8,248 bases of DNA from Candidatus Omnitrophota bacterium (GTDB lineage Bacteria > Omnitrophota > Gorgyraeia > Zapsychrales > Fredricksoniimonadaceae): positions 1 to 8,248 of the forward strand of contig JAEUSC010000317.1 in NCBI GenBank assembly GCA_016789035.1, in the 5' to 3' direction. Position numbers and translations under genes: made by a program. Below the pieces are notes generated by a model, which worked only from the letters and a program-made list of their open reading frames with translations, made no database searches and was not told the origin of the DNA. Positions 6,335 through 8,248 of this stretch are shown piece by piece; position 1 is the first letter of the stretch, and each line of letters starts with the position of its first letter.

Positions 6335-7899
6335 TAAAAATGAATTATGTTCACAGGCCCTGCGTACTTATTGCGGCATTCTTAGTGGTAGGAATTGGAT
6401 TTCAGTCCACCGGACATGTTCGGATGCCGTTTCTACTTGCACTGGCGGCGTGTTTCCTTTGCTGTATTTTTATTTTTTATCGCCTAAAGTTATTTTCTTC
6501 TGTTGCAAGCGTCTGTGTGATGATCCTTTTTTGCGGAATGATCATCCAAGGTGAAGCACAAATGTTGCCTAAAAATGATCTGGGTTTATGGACATGGCAG
6601 GAAGCTGCAAATGTTTCAATGATTGAGGGGATCCTCGATTCCCCCGCAATCGTTCGCAGCACTATGCATGGGATAAAAACCTCTTTTGAGCTTTCGGTGA
6701 AGGAGGTGTGTACTAATAAGCTCCAATGCGTCAGTCCTTCGGGAAAAGTCTTGGTCAATATATTTAGGAAAGAAGAGCTCAATTATGGCGAACGGATCAT
6801 CATGGGGGGGAAACTTCATAAACCGTTTATAGGGATGACGCAGGGACATTATAGTTATGAGGAACATTTGAAACGAAATGGTATCTACTGGGTATTCAGC
6901 GTCGGAAGAAAGATGCCGGTAAGAATTATCTCTTCACACAATGGCAATGTCATACACTGCCATATTTTAAAACTCCATAAACATTTGAGACATCTTCTTG
7001 AAGATCATCTGAATGAATTTGAAGCCGGATTTATTCAATCATTGGTCCTGGGGGGCAAGTACTACATGGACAGTCGTACGAGGGATCTCTTTGTTCGTAC
7101 CGGCACCGCGCATATTTTGGCCATCAGCGGTATGAATGTGGCCAGCATGGCCTTATTGATTTTTATTGTCCTGAATGTCTTTCGTTTGCCCCGGAGGGGG
7201 CAGATCATTTTTACAATCGTAGGTCTTGTCTTTTATTGTCTGCTGACTGGTTCGAATCCGTCAGTCCTCAGAGCGGTGGTTATGGCCATCGTGTTGCTGA
7301 TGGGGGTTTTAATAGAACGCGAACAAGACACGTTAAATTCATTAGGAATTGCAGCCGTGATTATTCTTCTTATGGATCCATTAAATTTATTTGATGTCGG
7401 TTTTCAGCTTTCGTTCATTGGAGTCTTTTCGATTGTTTATCTGTATCCACCTTTGTATGCGTGTTTTGAATCATGGTTCAAAACTCCTATTGAGATAATG
7501 TTGGGGCAAATGTTGTTTGTCTCCCTGGCGGCATGGATTGGAACGCTTCCACTGATAGCATTCTATTTTCAAGTGGTTACTCCTGTGAGCGTTTTTGCCA
7601 ACATTCCTATCATTCCATTTATTTCGGTCTTGTTTATGCTGGGTGTGGGGGCGGTCGTTTTTGGTTTGATGCTGCCGCCTTTGGCAGGATTGTTTGCTGC
7701 ATGTATTAAATTTGTCCTTTGGGGGCTGATGTTGATCATTGAGTTCTTCAGCCGTGTGCCGTATGGAAGCTTTTTTGTTAAAGAGGTGAGCGTGTCCCTT
7801 ATTGTTGTTTATTATATTATTCTAGGAATGGGGATTTTATTTCTTAAAAGACGCAACAACGTTAAAGTTCAGGGAAAGATGCTTCACTACCTTAGTTAG
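6331..7899 (+). CDS. comEC: ComEC/Rec2-type DNA uptake channel lacking the metallo-beta-lactamase domain
   Basis: Polytopic inner-membrane protein, 522 aa, of the ComEC/Rec2 family, which carries single-stranded DNA into the cytoplasm during transformation. Order: membrane helices at about 9-25 and 33-73; an extracytoplasmic N-terminal domain (DUF4131/OB-like, about 90-200, with Cys127 and Cys133); and the competence domain from about 225. The latter has the family signatures F-V-R-T-G-T-A-H-I-L-A-I-S-G-M-N-V (254-270), S-V-L-R-A-V-V-M-A (311-319) and D-P-L-N-L-F-D-V-G-F-Q-L-S-F (349-362), followed by further helices to about 505. The protein ends just after the membrane part (K-R-R-N-N tail), so the C-terminal metallo-beta-lactamase-like domain of the 700-800-residue members is missing. 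The stop is a genuine TAG with no matching coding sequence after it. The ATG at 6331 overlaps the comEA stop; ATG 6340 is an alternative. Confidence 0.92.
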   Translation: MIKMNYVHRPCVLIAAFLVVGIGFQSTGHVRMPFLLALAACFLCCIFIFYRLKLFSSVASVCVMILFCGMIIQGEAQMLPKNDLGLWTWQEAANVSMIEGILDSPAIVRSTMHGIKTSFELSVKEVCTNKLQCVSPSGKVLVNIFRKEELNYGERIIMGGKLHKPFIGMTQGHYSYEEHLKRNGIYWVFSVGRKMPVRIISSHNGNVIHCHILKLHKHLRHLLEDHLNEFEAGFIQSLVLGGKYYMDSRTRDLFVRTGTAHILAISGMNVASMALLIFIVLNVFRLPRRGQIIFTIVGLVFYCLLTGSNPSVLRAVVMAIVLLMGVLIEREQDTLNSLGIAAVIILLMDPLNLFDVGFQLSFIGVFSIVYLYPPLYACFESWFKTPIEIMLGQMLFVSLAAWIGTLPLIAFYFQVVTPVSVFANIPIIPFISVLFMLGVGAVVFGLMLPPLAGLFAACIKFVLWGLMLIIEFFSRVPYGSFFVKEVSVSLIVVYYIILGMGILFLKRRNNVKVQGKMLHYLS

Positions 7900-7901
7900 A
7901 T

Positions 7902-7933
7902 GCGATAAATGTCAAAGAGTGACATTTTATTGC
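7902..7933 (+). terminator. Strong hairpin just after comEC
   Basis: AAATGTCA (7907-7914) pairs perfectly with TGACATTT (7920-7927) around a 5-nt loop (AAGAG). After a single bulged T (7928), GCGAT (7902-7906) pairs with ATTGC (7929-7933), one pair being G-T, for a total of 13 bp. It starts 3 nt after the comEC stop, where a terminator is expected, but no T-run follows. It may be a 3' stabilising or factor-dependent terminator, or a protein-binding inverted repeat. Confidence 0.55.
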
Positions 7934-7950
7934 GTGAAGGAAAATAAAAT

Positions 7951-7979
7951 TTGACAAAGGCAATGCCGAATTGTAGACT
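7951..7979 (+). promoter_or_regulatory. Sigma70-type promoter for the MarR-family gene
   Basis: A perfect -35 box TTGACA (7951-7956), a 17-nt spacer and TAGACT (7974-7979, 4 of 6 matches) predict transcription starting near 7986, about 20 nt before the ATG at 8007. The spacer contains GGCAATGCC (7959-7967), an odd-length perfect inverted repeat. Confidence 0.6.
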
Positions 7980-7986
7980 TTCTATC

Positions 7987-8000
7987 GTTGCGCATGCAAC
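7987..8000. promoter_or_regulatory. Candidate operator palindrome at the MarR-gene transcription start
   Basis: GTTGC (7987-7991) and GCAAC (7996-8000) form an inverted repeat around GCAT, directly at the predicted transcription start of a MarR-type gene. MarR proteins usually bind short palindromes over their own promoters, so autoregulation is a reasonable inference. No specific binding consensus is known for this protein. Confidence 0.45.
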
Positions 8001-8006
8001 TAATTT

Positions 8007-8248
8007 ATGGTTCAACAATACTCTCTTGAAGATTCTTTAGGTCATATATTGGGCCGCACGGTCAGGAGTTTGGGAGCGCGGTTACACCGCAATTTTGCCA
8101 ACGCCGGATATGACTTGACTTGTGAGCAATGGGGCCTCTTGCGCCGGCTTGACCGCAATAACGGGGTCAATCAGCAGGAATTGGCTGTCACCAGCTGTAA
8201 AGATAAGACAAGCATGGTTCGGTTGATCGACGGTCTGGAAAAGCGCAA
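8007..8248 (+). CDS. MarR-family transcriptional regulator, N-terminal part (cut by window edge)
   Basis: The first 80 codons of a winged helix-turn-helix regulator; the gene runs off the right edge. Visible: the N-terminal dimerisation helix (L-G-H-I-L-G-R-T-V-R, 11-20), L-T-C-E-Q-W-G-L-L-R-R-L (37-48), the first helix of the HTH (V-N-Q-Q-E-L-A, 54-60) and the recognition helix region with K-D-K-T-S-M-V-R-L-I-D-G-L-E-K-R (65-80), typical of MarR proteins. An in-frame TAA at 8001-8003 fixes ATG 8007 as the earliest start. No ribosome site is seen in the roughly 20-nt leader. Cysteines at 39 and 64 could be redox sensors, but this is speculative. MarR regulators often control an adjacent efflux or stress operon, which here would lie outside the window. 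Confidence 0.9.
   Translation, partial: MVQQYSLEDSLGHILGRTVRSLGARLHRNFANAGYDLTCEQWGLLRRLDRNNGVNQQELAVTSCKDKTSMVRLIDGLEKR

Noticed and set aside
1..8248. CRISPR arrays, insertion sequences, tRNA genes, phage or defence genes
   Set aside because: No regularly spaced repeats, transposase-like frames, cloverleaf sequences or recognised defence domains were seen on either strand.

Overview
The window is an ordinary-looking stretch of a Gram-negative-type bacterial chromosome. It is densely coded, nearly all of its genes lie on the + strand, and its base composition is intermediate and roughly even. The mix is a Bacillus-type leucyl-tRNA synthetase, a stand-alone type IV pilin with a cysteine-rich tail, an archaeal/bacterial EndoQ nuclease and a ComEC without its hydrolase domain. 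This would fit an uncultured lineage such as Candidatus Omnitrophota (PVC-related). That assignment is an impression from gene style; no rRNA or other decisive marker is present.

Layout. (1) 1-1699: the 3' two thirds of leuS, cut by the window edge. (2) 1775-2239: a pre-pilin with a class III signal peptide. (3) 2269-3555: an endonuclease Q homologue (PHP domain plus zinc-binding region). (4) 3594-4043: a small exported DUF4019 protein. (5) 4111-5850: a compact UvrD/Rep-type helicase. Gaps between these genes are 29-75 nt and no convincing internal promoter was found, so genes 2-5 may form one transcription unit. (6) 6005-7899: a comEA-comEC pair joined by an ATGA overlap and preceded by a near-consensus sigma70 promoter (TTGACA-17-TATGAT). 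(7) From 8007 to the right edge: the start of a MarR-family regulator with its own promoter and a palindrome at the predicted transcription start.

How the genes may work together. EndoQ nicks DNA 5' of deaminated bases, and a neighbouring UvrD-like helicase could open the nick. Both proteins end, as their very last five residues, in a peptide that looks like a bacterial sliding-clamp binding motif (QLALF and QMTLF). This is the most interesting observation here: it suggests a clamp-tethered deaminated-base repair pair, with a secreted-protein gene sitting between the two. ComEA and ComEC are the DNA receptor and the inner-membrane channel of natural transformation; the orphan pilin could serve the same process, but nothing in the sequence proves it. 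No CRISPR array, tRNA, rRNA, insertion sequence or phage feature was seen, and no gap without a gene exceeds about 160 bases.
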